Source: Oscillatoriaceae cyanobacterium Prado104 (lineage in GTDB: Bacteria; Cyanobacteriota; Cyanobacteriia; Cyanobacteriales; Microcoleaceae). From it: 64,000 bases of DNA. This document shows, in pieces, positions 1-9,770 of the stretch. The stretch is taken from NCBI GenBank assembly GCA_025454405.1, contig JALOON010000006.1, positions 124,001-188,000 of the forward strand, given 5' to 3'. A program made the translations under genes and the position numbers. How positions within the stretch are numbered: position 1 is the stretch's first letter; each line of letters opens with the position of its first letter. Under the pieces are notes generated by a model that was not told where the DNA came from, made no database searches, and saw only the letters and a program-made list of their open reading frames with translations.

Positions 1-1
1 A

Positions 2-3000
2 CTTTCTTTGCTGAAACTGTTATTGAGCCAAACGGAAACAGAATATTTGCTAGTGCTGGGTGCCTATCGAGATAATGAAGTTTTTCCGGCGCACCCGTTG
101 ATGCTGGCGCTGGAGGAAATCAAAAAAACACGAGCAACAATTAACACAATTACCCTAACAGCTCTGAATAATGCAGATCTCAATCATTTGGTAGCAGATA
201 CGCTAAAATGCTCGACCAAATTAGCGCAACCATTGACAGATTTAATTTATCAGAAAACCAAAGGAAATCCGTTTTTTGCTACGCAATTTCTCAAGGCATT
301 GTATAACGATCGCCTGATTGCATTCAACCCCCATCAGTCCCTCACTCCCATGTCATCCCGCGCTAGTTCCTTCAATGCTCTTAACCCGCCCAACGGACTG
401 ACTACCTTTGGTAAGGGGGGAAGCGCAAGCGGCTGGGAATGCGATTTAGCGCAGGTAAAAGCCGCCGCCCTCACCTCGGATGTGGTGGAGTTTATGGCAG
501 CACAGTTGAAAAAATTGCCTGCCAAAACTCAGGAATTCCTGAAGTTAGCCGCTTGTATTGGCAACTCTTTCGATCTAGCAACATTGGCAATTGTTGCAGA
601 AAAGTCGCTAGTTGATGCGGCTGCCAATTTGTGGGCAGCATTGCAGTCAGGCTTGATTTTGCCAGTTAGCGAAACTTACAAATTCTTCCAGTCCGAAGTT
701 GCGGTTTCGACTCAGGAAATTTTAGTGCCCTATCGGTTTTTGCACGATCGCGTCCAACAAGCGGCTTATTCTTTAATTCCAGACGATCGGAAACAGGCAA
801 CTCACCTGCAAATCGGACGACTTTTACTTAAAAATACTCCCCCTACCGAGAGGGATGAGAAAATTTTTGAGATCGTTAACCAATTGAATCGCGGGATAGA
901 ACTAATTCGCGAACCAGCCCAACGCGATGAATTGGCACGGTTGAATTTTGCCGCCGGCAGCAAAGCTAAAGCTGCTACTGCTTGTGCTGCTGCTGCGAAA
1001 TACTTTAAGATCGCGATCGAACTTTTAGGCACAGATAGCTGGAACCGTCAGTATGACTTGGCGCTAAATTTTTATCTAGCAGCAGCCGAGGCAGAATATC
1101 TCAACTCTAATTTTGCCCGAGCTCAATTACTGACTGAAATTGCCCTGCAACATCCGAAAACTCTGTTGGAACAAGCGAGAGTATACGAGGTAAAAATTCA
1201 TGCTTATATAGCTCAAACCCAGTTACAAAAAGCAATTGATACAGGATTTCACGTTCTGGAAATGCTAGGGGTCAAACTGGAAACAGAAAGTCCTGAAATA
1301 CAGACAATTCAGGAACTCGCCGACTTGCCAGAAATCACCGACCCGCAGAAACTAGCAGCATTGCGGATTTTGGATTTGATGGGTCGCGCTGCTTATATTA
1401 CAAATCCGCTACTTTCTTATCAGGTAGTTTGTACAGAAGTCAGTCTTTGTATCAGCTCTGGAAATTCGCCGATCGCCACTTATATTTATGCATTTTACGG
1501 CTTGATGTTGTGCGGAGTCAAGGAAAATTTTGATGCTGGCTATCAATTTGCTTTACTGAGTCTGAGGTTAATCGATAAATTTCATAGCCCGGAAGCCAAA
1601 TCAATTGTCTTCGGTCTGTTTAACGGTTATGTCAGGCATTGGAAAGAACATATTAGAACTACGCTCGAACCATTGAAAGAAGCTTTTTCCGGCGGGATTG
1701 ACAGCGGTGAATTAATATATGCCGGCTACAGCATTCTCAACTATTTCGCCCACTTATTTTTTGCGGGAGAACCTCTAAATGCAGTCGAGCAGCAGCAGCA
1801 ATATATCGATTTACTGCACAAACAAAAGTTAGAATATCATGTCAATTACGCTAGAGTATGGCAGCAAACCAGCTTAAACTTATTAGGTTGTGCTGCCAAT
1901 CCAGCAATGCTAACCGGGACTGTCTTTGATGAAACCGAAATGCTGCCAACTCTGAGCGAGCAGAATAACGGCACAACACTATTTGTGATTTATGTGGTGA
2001 AATCTTTGCTTGCCTATCTATTTGAAGAACCAGAGTTAGCGCTCGCCAGCGCACAAGAAGCAGCAAAATACCAACAAACCGCAACTGGTATGTTGCTTAC
2101 TGCCCAACACAACTTTTACTATTCTCTAGCTTTGTTAGCTAACTATCCCCGCACAGCGCAGCAGGAGCAAAACGCTTGCTTGGATCTGGTTGTAGCGAAT
2201 CAGATCAAAATGCAAATGTGGGTGCATCACGCACCAATGAACTTCCTGCACAAATGGCACCTCATAGAGGCAGAAATACTGCGGATTTTGGGCAAAAAAG
2301 CTCAAGCTATGCAACTCTACGACCTTGCCATTTCGGGAGCAAAATCAAACGAATACATCCAAGAAGAAGGATTGGCAAACGAACTCGCAGCTAAGTTTTA
2401 CCTCGAATGGGGCATCGAAAAAGTCGCCTCCGTCTACATGCAAGAAGCCTATTATTGCTACGCCCGATGGGGAGCCAAAGCCAAAGTTGAAGATTTGACA
2501 GCCCGCTACCCGCAACTGCTGAGTCCTATTTTGCAACGATCGCTGCTTAACGAGATCTCACCCATCACCTCTTCAATTAACAGTCTGGTTTCCCTGCAAA
2601 AAACAGTCTCCAGCACTTCTAATTCGATCTCTAACCTGCTCGATCTCGCTACTGTTCTGAAAGCAGCTCAAACACTTTACAGCGAAATTCATATTGATAA
2701 ATTACTTGCTAATTTAATGCAAGTGATTGTGGAAAATTCGGGAGCAGATAAAGCGGCTTTATTGCTCGATCGAGACGGCGACTTAGAAATAGTTATCAAG
2801 TATTTAGATAATGCCATTCAGTTATTATCTCCTGAGCCTGTAGATGAATGCGAGCATTTACCCACAGCCGTGATTCACTATGTCGAACGCACTATGCTAA
2901 CCGTCATTACCGATGATGCTCAAACTCATCCCAGCATAGCGAGAGATCGCTATTTCACCCAATACCAACCCCAAAGTTTGTTGTGCACTCCCATTCTCGG

Positions 3001-4444
3001 TCGAGGCAAACTAATTGGCGTATTGTATCTCGAAAACTCCCTCACCACCGGGGCATTTACTAGCAAGCGCGTCGAGTTGTTAAAATTTCTCTGTTCCCAA
3101 GCTGCAATTTCCTTAGAAAATGCTCGGCTCTACCAACAATCCCAAACTTATGCCCGACAGCTAGAACAATCTCTCCAGCAACTACAAATTAGTGAAGCCC
3201 GCTATCGTTACCTGACAACTGCTACCTCCCAAATCGTCTGGCTGGCGAGTCCCCAAGGAGAAAACCTCGATACAGTTCACTGGAGGGCATACACCGGGCA
3301 AACCGAAGCAGAAGTTAAGGGAACGGGATGGCTCAGGGCGCTGCATCCCGACGATCTGGAACGCACAACTCAAGTTTGGCTGCAAGCATTTGAAACAAAG
3401 AGCTTCTACGAGACAGAATATCGGATTCGCGGAGCTGATGGAATTTACCGTTACTTTGCCGTCCGAGGAGTTCCCGTCCTCGGAGAAGATGGCAGCGTCA
3501 AGGAATGGGTTGGAACTTGCAACGACATCGACGCCCGCAAACGTGCCGAAGATGAACTGCGCCACAAATCCCAGCAATTAGAAAACACGTTACAAGAACT
3601 TCAAACCATGCAACTGCAACTGGTGCAGAAGGAAAAAATGTCGGCTTTAGGCAATTTAGTAGCGGGCGTCGCCCACGAAATCAACAACCCAGTTGGCTTT
3701 CTGGCTGGCAACATTCGACCTGCCCTCGATTATATCCAAGACTTGTTTGGCTTAATCGATTTATATCAGGAAAAATACCCCCAACCCGATGCAGAAATTG
3801 CCGCTGAAATCGCAGCGATCGATTTAGATTTCCTGCGGGAAGATTTACCGAAATTGCTAGTTTCCCTACGAACGGGAGTCGATCGCATTGCCAACATCAG
3901 CACTTCTTTGCGCACTTTCTCCCGCGCCGATAGCGATACTCCCGTGAAGTTCAACTTGCATGAAGGACTCGACAGCACGATTTTGATTCTCAAACACCGC
4001 CTGAAAGCTAACCAACACCGTCCCGAGATTCAAATCATCAAAAACTACGGTCAGCTACCGCAAGTCAAATGCTTTGCCGGACAGTTAAACCAAGTATTTA
4101 TGAATATTTTGGCAAATGCGATCGATGCCCTAGAAGAATCGCATTACGGATGCAGTTTTGAGCAGATTGAATCTCGGGGAATTTGGATTGCCATTACTAC
4201 TCAATGGCTGTCAGAACGCCAAGCAGTTTGCGTGAGAATTCAAGACAACGGTCGGGGAATTTCCGAGACAGTTAAGGACAAGATTTTTGACCACTTATTT
4301 ACCACGAAACCTGTCGGTAAAGGCACAGGATTGGGATTGGCGATCGCCCGTCAAATCATTGTCGAAAAACATGGCGGGGCGATCGAAGTTAATTCGGAAA
4401 TCGGCAAAGGAACAGAGTTTGTCATCTGCTTGCCAAAAATTTAA
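2..4444 (+). CDS. Giant multi-domain sensor histidine kinase, 5' truncated by window edge
   Basis: The frame is open to the first base of the window, so the true start and an expected N-terminal Ser/Thr-kinase plus AAA P-loop lie outside. The visible part begins at the end of an AAA-type ATPase module (LLVLGAYRDNEV, typical of these proteins). A long helical TPR-like region follows (about residues 300-830), then a GAF domain (about 890-1045), a PAS domain (about 1065-1185, ending GTCNDIDARKRAEDEL) and a histidine kinase. The phospho-acceptor H box is VAGVAHEINNP (about 1215), the N box is NILANAIDALEE, and the G boxes are DNGRGI and GKGTGLGLAIA. This architecture is known for cyanobacterial multi-sensor signal-transduction multi-kinases; the output partner is not in the window. 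About 35 Ser/Gly/Pro-rich residues around 110-145 look like an in-frame insertion. The ligand is unknown. Confidence 0.9.
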   Translation, partial: LSLLKLLLSQTETEYLLVLGAYRDNEVFPAHPLMLALEEIKKTRATINTITLTALNNADLNHLVADTLKCSTKLAQPLTDLIYQKTKGNPFFATQFLKALYNDRLIAFNPHQSLTPMSSRASSFNALNPPNGLTTFGKGGSASGWECDLAQVKAAALTSDVVEFMAAQLKKLPAKTQEFLKLAACIGNSFDLATLAIVAEKSLVDAAANLWAALQSGLILPVSETYKFFQSEVAVSTQEILVPYRFLHDRVQQAAYSLIPDDRKQATHLQIGRLLLKNTPPTERDEKIFEIVNQLNRGIELIREPAQRDELARLNFAAGSKAKAATACAAAAKYFKIAIELLGTDSWNRQYDLALNFYLAAAEAEYLNSNFARAQLLTEIALQHPKTLLEQARVYEVKIHAYIAQTQLQKAIDTGFHVLEMLGVKLETESPEIQTIQELADLPEITDPQKLAALRILDLMGRAAYITNPLLSYQVVCTEVSLCISSGNSPIATYIYAFYGLMLCGVKENFDAGYQFALLSLRLIDKFHSPEAKSIVFGLFNGYVRHWKEHIRTTLEPLKEAFSGGIDSGELIYAGYSILNYFAHLFFAGEPLNAVEQQQQYIDLLHKQKLEYHVNYARVWQQTSLNLLGCAANPAMLTGTVFDETEMLPTLSEQNNGTTLFVIYVVKSLLAYLFEEPELALASAQEAAKYQQTATGMLLTAQHNFYYSLALLANYPRTAQQEQNACLDLVVANQIKMQMWVHHAPMNFLHKWHLIEAEILRILGKKAQAMQLYDLAISGAKSNEYIQEEGLANELAAKFYLEWGIEKVASVYMQEAYYCYARWGAKAKVEDLTARYPQLLSPILQRSLLNEISPITSSINSLVSLQKTVSSTSNSISNLLDLATVLKAAQTLYSEIHIDKLLANLMQVIVENSGADKAALLLDRDGDLEIVIKYLDNAIQLLSPEPVDECEHLPTAVIHYVERTMLTVITDDAQTHPSIARDRYFTQYQPQSLLCTPILGRGKLIGVLYLENSLTTGAFTSKRVELLKFLCSQAAISLENARLYQQSQTYARQLEQSLQQLQISEARYRYLTTATSQIVWLASPQGENLDTVHWRAYTGQTEAEVKGTGWLRALHPDDLERTTQVWLQAFETKSFYETEYRIRGADGIYRYFAVRGVPVLGEDGSVKEWVGTCNDIDARKRAEDELRHKSQQLENTLQELQTMQLQLVQKEKMSALGNLVAGVAHEINNPVGFLAGNIRPALDYIQDLFGLIDLYQEKYPQPDAEIAAEIAAIDLDFLREDLPKLLVSLRTGVDRIANISTSLRTFSRADSDTPVKFNLHEGLDSTILILKHRLKANQHRPEIQIIKNYGQLPQVKCFAGQLNQVFMNILANAIDALEESHYGCSFEQIESRGIWIAITTQWLSERQAVCVRIQDNGRGISETVKDKIFDHLFTTKPVGKGTGLGLAIARQIIVEKHGGAIEVNSEIGKGTEFVICLPKI

Positions 4445-4545
4445 CAAGGTTTTTGAGCAAGTTCAAACTTGATTTTGCTCTCGATATCTGGATAAATCTT
4501 TTTTAACTCGTTTGTCAGATGGTCGGGATGATATCCGTGGTCTAC

Positions 4546-4680
4546 GATCGCTCGTGGCGGCAGCCGATCGCTCGTGGCGGCAGCCGATCGCTCGTGGCGG
4601 CAGCCGATCGCTCGTGGCGGCAGCCGATCGCCCGTGACGACAGCCGATCGCCCGTGGTGGCAGCCGATCGCTCGTGACGG
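4546..4680. repeat. 20-bp tandem repeat, about 7 copies
   Basis: The 20-base unit GATCGCTCGTGGCGGCAGCC is repeated head to tail. Four copies are perfect, two are diverged (GATCGCCCGTGACGACAGCC and GATCGCCCGTGGTGGCAGCC), and the last is partial. Each unit carries the GATCG core of HIP1. The array lies about 100 bp after the kinase stop. A minus-strand reading frame through it is only the translated repeat and is not called as a gene. Confidence 0.9.
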
Positions 4681-5622
4681 GCGATCGTGAAAAGATGTCA
4701 AATGGGTTCTATATTTATCCAAATTCCTGCCTAAATTTTTCATAATGTTTGGAGTAATATCGTGTCCGGTAGCATCAGTTTAGATATAGGTCGATCGCCC
4801 GAAAATTATATTAAAGTTGTTTTCAGATAGGACTGCGGTGTTTTCACCCGAGCTTAAATTAGTCAGCAAACGATCGCTATCGATCGAGTAAATTTAACTG
4901 CACAACATCACAGTTGAGGCTGTCGAATTTCCTAGGTCAACTGTTAACTATCGTTCTGACATCTACCACGAGAAGTATCTTTTTCAAAACATTGCAACAG
5001 ATTTAGTAACCTGCAATACATGTGGATCTGGTGCGCATTGCATACCCTACAATTTGAACGATCGTGTAATTCCTATTTTCTATATCTGAATTCCTTGCAC
5101 CCTGCAATTTGCTAGCTCGATCGCATAAAAATTACGTATAAATCTATCGTAAATTAACATTTATTTAAACTTTGTTACTGTTGGTAACGAGTTATAATCC
5201 AATCGTTTACATGAAAGAGATGGAGTCAAAATTCCCAAGAGCGCACAGAACAAAATAATTGCGATCGTACTTTCGGCCTAACTTCCCAACTGAGAGTTTG
5301 CATCTGTGTCAACAACTGTGTCAACAACCGGGGTTCTGGCAAAAAATATAGCACCAAACTCTATATTTGAGTGCAGCAAATCCGTTTGTCCGAGCAGAAC
5401 GATAATCCTGAAAAGCTCAGTTTTGACTGAGTTATTGCACCATTCTCAATTAGCATCAAGAAACCGGGTTTCTGGCGATAAATATAGGTTTAGAGGCAGA
5501 ATATTTGCGAGAAACCCGGTTTCTGACATTGGTGCAAGATGTCAGTTTTGAACAACTTTCCGAAACAATTTTTCGGAAACAATTAACCACACAAACCACA
5601 AAAACTCAGGAGTCAATAACTG
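4681..5622. other. Long non-coding spacer upstream of phosphoketolase
   Basis: No convincing gene is seen over about 940 bases; the open frames here have no domain-like content. A promoter-like pair, TTGTTA (5172-5177) and TATAAT (5193-5198), has a short 15-base spacer and overlaps the small inverted repeat GTTAC-N5-GTAAC. Nearer the gene lies a pair of inverted copies of the dispersed AAACCCGGTTT element (5459-5476 and 5510-5527). A ribosome-binding site AGGAG sits about 10 bases before the phosphoketolase start. Confidence 0.5.
5459..5527. repeat. Paired inverted AAACCCGGTTT element
   Basis: AGAAACCGGGTTTCTGG and GAGAAACCCGGTTTCTG face each other about 33 bases apart and could form one long hairpin. 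A diverged copy (AACCGGGGTTCTGGC) lies near 5327. Related pairs occur near 26446-26520, 51902-51924 and 54756-54819, so this is a dispersed family and not a local operator. Confidence 0.7.
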
Positions 5623-8075
5623 ATGATGGTAGGAACCACCAAGATCCCGCAATTAAAGCCGCTTTCCAACTCGGAACTACACAAAATGAACGCCTACTGG
5701 CGGGCAACAAATTATCTATCCGTCGGACAAATCTACCTCCTCGACAACCCGCTACTCAAAGAACCCCTCAAACTCGAACAAGTCAAACCCAGACTTCTGG
5801 GACATTGGGGCACCACTCCAGGCCTCAACTTCATCTACGTTCACCTCAACCGGATTATCAAAGCCCAAGACTTAAACGTCATCTACATCGCAGGTCCCGG
5901 ACACGGCGGGCCGGGCTTGGTGGCCAACACCTATCTCGAAGGCACTTACAGCGAATATTACCCGAACATTTCCCAAGACGCAGAGGGTATCAAGCGGCTG
6001 TTCAAACAATTCTCATTTCCCGGCGGTATCCCCAGCCACGTCGCCCCGGAAACTCCCGGTTCGATCCACGAAGGCGGGGAACTCGGTTACGCCCTCGTCC
6101 ACGCTTACGGGGCGGTCTTTGACAATCCCGATCTGATTGTGGCGGCTGTTGTCGGCGACGGGGAAGCGGAAACCGGCCCCCTGGCTGCTAGCTGGCATTC
6201 TAACAAGTTCATCAACCCGGTTAGGGACGGGGCCGTGTTGCCGATTTTGCACTTGAACGGCTACAAAATTGCCAACCCGACGGTGTTATCTCGCATCCCG
6301 CGCGAGGAATTGGAAAGCTTGATGGTGGGGTCGAAGGTTCGGACCCAGAAACCATGCACCAGTTGATGGCTGCAACGATGGATACGGTTATCGGCGAAAT
6401 TAAGGCAATTCAGGAAAAAGCGCGGACTGAGGGCTATTCGGGCCGTCCCCAGTGGCCGATGATTGTGATGAAAACTCCTAAAGGCTGGACTGGGCCGAAG
6501 GAAGTTGACGGGAAGAAAACAGAGGATTACTGGCGATCGCACCAAGTTCCATTTTCCGAGATGGCTTCCAAACCGGAACACGTGCAACTCCTCGAAGATT
6601 GGATGAAAAGTTACAAACCGGAAGAACTTTTCGACTTGAAGGGTAGATTAATTCCCGAATTGGCAGAACTCGCACCTAAGGGCGAACGCCGGATGGGGGC
6701 AAATCCGCACGCTAACGGCGGTAAGCTGCTGCGAGATTTAAAAATGCCAAAATTTGAGGATTACGCCGTTGACGTACCGCAACCGGGCACTGCGATCGCC
6801 GAAGCCACCAAGGTTACTGGCCGCTTCCTGCGGGATGTGATGCGACTGAATGAAGAAAACCGCAATTTCCGCATTGTCGGGCCGGATGAAACTGCATCAA
6901 ACCGCCTCGATCCGGTGTTTGATGTTACCGGGCGGATGTGGGCCGGTCAGATTTTGCCGGAGGACGATCGCATTTCTCCCGACGGCAGAGTGATGGAAGT
7001 CCTCAGCGAACATTTGTGTCAGGGATGGCTGGAAGGTTATTTGCTGACAGGAAGACACGGCTTTTTCTCTTGTTACGAAGCGTTTATTCACATCATCGAT
7101 TCGATGTTCAACCAACACGCTAAATGGTTGAAAACGACGCGCGATATTCCTTGGCGCAGGCCGATCGCCTCTCTTAACTACCTCTTAACTTCTCACGTTT
7201 GGCGACAAGATCACAACGGTTTTTCTCACCAAGATCCGGGTTTTATCGACCATGTAATTAACAAGAAACCGGAAGTAGTGCGGATTTATTTACCGCCGGA
7301 TGCGAACACTTTGCTGTCTGTTACCGACCACTGTTTGCGCAGCCGCCACTACGTCAACGTAATTATTGCAGGGAAGCAGCCGGCTTTGCAGTATTTAGAT
7401 ATGGATGCTGCGATCAAACACTGTACTGCCGGCATCGGAATTTGGGAGTGGGCCAGCAACGATAAAGGTGGCGAACCCGATGTGGTGATGGCTTGTGCCG
7501 GCGATATTCCGACGCTGGAAACTTTGGCTGCTGTTGACATTTTGCGGCAGTATTTCCCCGAGTTAAAAGTGCGGGTGGTGAATGTAGTGGATTTGATGAC
7601 GCTGCAGCCCAGCAACGAACACCCCCACGGTTTGTCTGACAAGGATTTTGATGCTTTGTTCACGAAAGATAAGCCTGTGATGTTTGCTTTTCACGGCTAT
7701 CCTTGGCTGATTCACCGCTTGACGTACCGCCGGACAAATCATCCGAATATTCACGTTCGGGGTTACAAGGAAGAGGGAACGACGACGACACCGTTTGATA
7801 TGGTGGTGATTAACGATCTCGATCGATTCCATTTAGTTGGAGATGTACTCGATCGCGTTCCCAAACTCGGTTATGCAGCGGCTTACGGCAAACAAGCGAT
7901 TCGCGACAAACTGATCGATCACAAGCATTACATTACCAAACACGGCGACGATATGCCGGAAATTCGCGACTGGAAATGGCCTTATGCGGGTCTGGTGAAA
8001 TCGGATGCGCCACAGGAAACAAAAGATCCGGCGGCGACTGCTGAACAAACAGTGCGATCGGGCGCACCCGGTTAG
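5623..8075 (+). pseudogene. xfp: Xylulose-5-phosphate/fructose-6-phosphate phosphoketolase, frameshifted
   Basis: This thiamine-diphosphate enzyme cleaves xylulose-5-P or fructose-6-P with phosphate to give acetyl-phosphate plus glyceraldehyde-3-P or erythrose-4-P. The N-terminal part (5623-6329) carries GPGHGGPG and [19 protein letters not shown], the TPP-binding region. The C-terminal part resumes in another frame from about 6330 ([16 protein letters not shown]) and runs to 8075 with the usual HQDPGFIDH block. Together they give about 815 residues, close to the family length of roughly 800. At the join the family normally has about seven residues of the form YGYKPYF between VG and VEGSDP; they are missing, consistent with a 22-base deletion that shifts the frame. 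The start at 5623 follows AGGAG. The acetate kinase at 11844 is the expected partner. The break may be a real mutation or an assembly error. Confidence 0.85.
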
Positions 8076-8090
8076 CGATATTCTGGGTAG

Positions 8091-8119
8091 GGACACGGCA
8101 TTGTCGTGTCCTCTTTTTT
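8091..8119 (+). terminator. Rho-independent terminator after xfp
   Basis: GGACACGGCATTGTCGTGTCC forms a stem of at least seven GC-rich pairs and is followed by TCTTTTTT, 15 bases after the xfp stop. The same hairpin core recurs as GAACACGGTACTGCCGTGTCC near 11752, so it is probably also one of the dispersed palindromes of this genome. Confidence 0.7.
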
Positions 8120-8333
8120 AGCTGCCGTGTTCTCTTTTTTAGGTACTCTTTTATTAGTCGTTTGTCCCCGAGTCCGCCAGGGGTTGAAAACCCCTGTCTC
8201 ATAGCGAAAGTCGGTTGAAACCGACTGGCAATTTGAGATTTGAGATTTGAGATTTGAGATTGGGATTGATTGATTTAAAATAAGAGGTTGGAGGTTTAAA
8301 ATTGAGAATTAAGTGGTGGATTTAATTGATTTT

Positions 8334-8639
8334 TCAGTTCTCTTTCAGAGGACTTTCGCTATGAGACGGGGGTTTGTAAGCCCCGGCAGCCTTGCGGGTC
8401 GATCGATATCTTGATGTCTGCGTTATCTGCGTTAATGAGGCTAGCGCGCGATCGAGCAATACCTCAACTTGGGTGCGAGTTACACCCGGAAACCATTCGA
8501 GAAACTGGTCAACAGAGGCCCCATCTTTAAGGTTCTCAAAAAAAGCAGCAACAGGTACGCGCGTTCCCCGAAATACCCACGCACCGCTTACTTTGCTTGG
8601 ATGGCGTTCAATGACTTCAAAAAGGTCTAGATTCTGCAT
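8334..8639 (-). CDS. DUF433 domain protein (antitoxin-like)
   Basis: About 101 residues. The first 75 match the DUF433 pattern: an N-terminal LFEVIERHPSKVSGAWVFRGTRVPV, then the helical segment DGASVDQFLEWFPGVTRTQVEVLLD. Family knowledge: DUF433 proteins are small winged-helix-like DNA-binding proteins, often the antitoxin partner of a PIN-like DUF5615 toxin. No DUF5615 gene follows here, so it is an orphan. The last 25 residues are translated from a dispersed repeat (the CGGGGGTTTGTAAGCCCCG region) and probably replaced the original C-terminus. Confidence 0.75.
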   Translation of the reverse strand: MQNLDLFEVIERHPSKVSGAWVFRGTRVPVAAFFENLKDGASVDQFLEWFPGVTRTQVEVLLDRALASLTQITQTSRYRSTRKAAGAYKPPSHSESPLKEN

Positions 8640-8741
8640 GACGTTTGTCTAGCATACAATTAAAACAACAGAATATGTAAGTTATCATAGCATCAATCGA
8701 TCGATCGCGATTTAAAATTTGTCCATTTACAAGAGGCGGTA

Positions 8742-9770
8742 ATGCTTAAAGAAATAGAAATCCAAAATTTTCGGTGTTTTGAACATATCAAAATTTCTGG
8801 GTTTGAAAGAGTAAATTTAATCGGTGGTAAAAACAATGCTGGCAAGACAGCTTTGCTAGAAGCACTTTTTCTCCATCTTGCTCCAAAAGTTAGCAGTATA
8901 CTAATCCTAAGAGAACTTAGAAGAGAGCCATTAGAAGCCATAAAAGCTATGCCTGATAGAGCCTGGGACAACTTATTTTATGTACGAGAAAAAGATAAAT
9001 TTATAGTAATTATTGGGAAGGATGAAAACAATAATAGCGATGTAGTAGAAATCAAATCATATACATCTTCTATAACTATTAACCTCAAAAACGGAAAAAA
9101 TTTTTTTCCACGAAATAGACTACCCTCTTTAGTTGCTAGTTCTAGAGGTTTAATGAATCGTGAAAATAATTCAATAATTACTGATAGTATTTCTACTACT
9201 AGCAAAGTACCAATAATTCCCTCCTTTATCATGATTTCGGGAAGAGAACTCACACAAGCATACGATAACGCACGTTTAGATGACAAAGATAGCGAAGTTT
9301 TGAAAGCTTTTCAAATTATCGATCCGGCGATCGAATCTGTAGAAAGTTTTTCAATTGGGGAACCCACACTTTACTTGAGAAGAAAAGGAGAAAAACGTTT
9401 GCCTCTCTCATTGTTTGGAGATGCCATGAACCGAGTTGCAGAAATTATTCTTAAACTGGTAAATAGCGAACACAAAATACTGCTAATTGATGAAATAGAG
9501 AATGGCATTCACCATACAAACCAGCGGAATTTTTGGAGAGTGTTATTTCGGTTGGCAGTTGAACTGGACACCCAGATTTTTGCTACAACGCACAGTTTAG
9601 AGATGCTTCAAGCATTTGCTGATGTGGGTTTGGAACCAAATCAGGAATGCAGCAGCGCCTATTTTGAACTAGCAAGGAAACTCAAAACAAATCAAATAAT
9701 CGCAAGTCGGATCGATTTGGAAACTTTGAATTACGCACTAGAGCATCAAGAAGGAGTAAGAGGTGAGTAA
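8742..9770 (+). CDS. AAA family ATPase (OLD/RecF-like)
   Basis: 342 residues. An N-terminal strand set EIEIQNFRCFEHIKISGF typical of OLD/RecF/SMC-like ATPases is followed by Walker A GGKNNAGKT (residues 28-36), Walker B ILLIDEIENGIHH (about 245) and the sensor-like FATTHSLEMLQAF (about 283). RBS AGAGGCG lies just before the ATG. The downstream gene overlaps it by 8 bases, so the two are almost certainly cotranscribed and translationally coupled. The pair is much more AT-rich than the flanking metabolic genes, suggesting horizontal acquisition into the xfp-ackA region. Family knowledge: stand-alone ATPases of this type paired with TOPRIM-like nucleases act in anti-phage defence (OLD/Gabija, PARIS). 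The function here is inferred. Confidence 0.85.
   Translation: MLKEIEIQNFRCFEHIKISGFERVNLIGGKNNAGKTALLEALFLHLAPKVSSILILRELRREPLEAIKAMPDRAWDNLFYVREKDKFIVIIGKDENNNSDVVEIKSYTSSITINLKNGKNFFPRNRLPSLVASSRGLMNRENNSIITDSISTTSKVPIIPSFIMISGRELTQAYDNARLDDKDSEVLKAFQIIDPAIESVESFSIGEPTLYLRRKGEKRLPLSLFGDAMNRVAEIILKLVNSEHKILLIDEIENGIHHTNQRNFWRVLFRLAVELDTQIFATTHSLEMLQAFADVGLEPNQECSSAYFELARKLKTNQIIASRIDLETLNYALEHQEGVRGE

Noticed and set aside
4441-4743. Minus-strand open frame of 100 residues
   Set aside because: It is the translation of the 20-bp tandem repeat plus flanks, with no domain or RBS.
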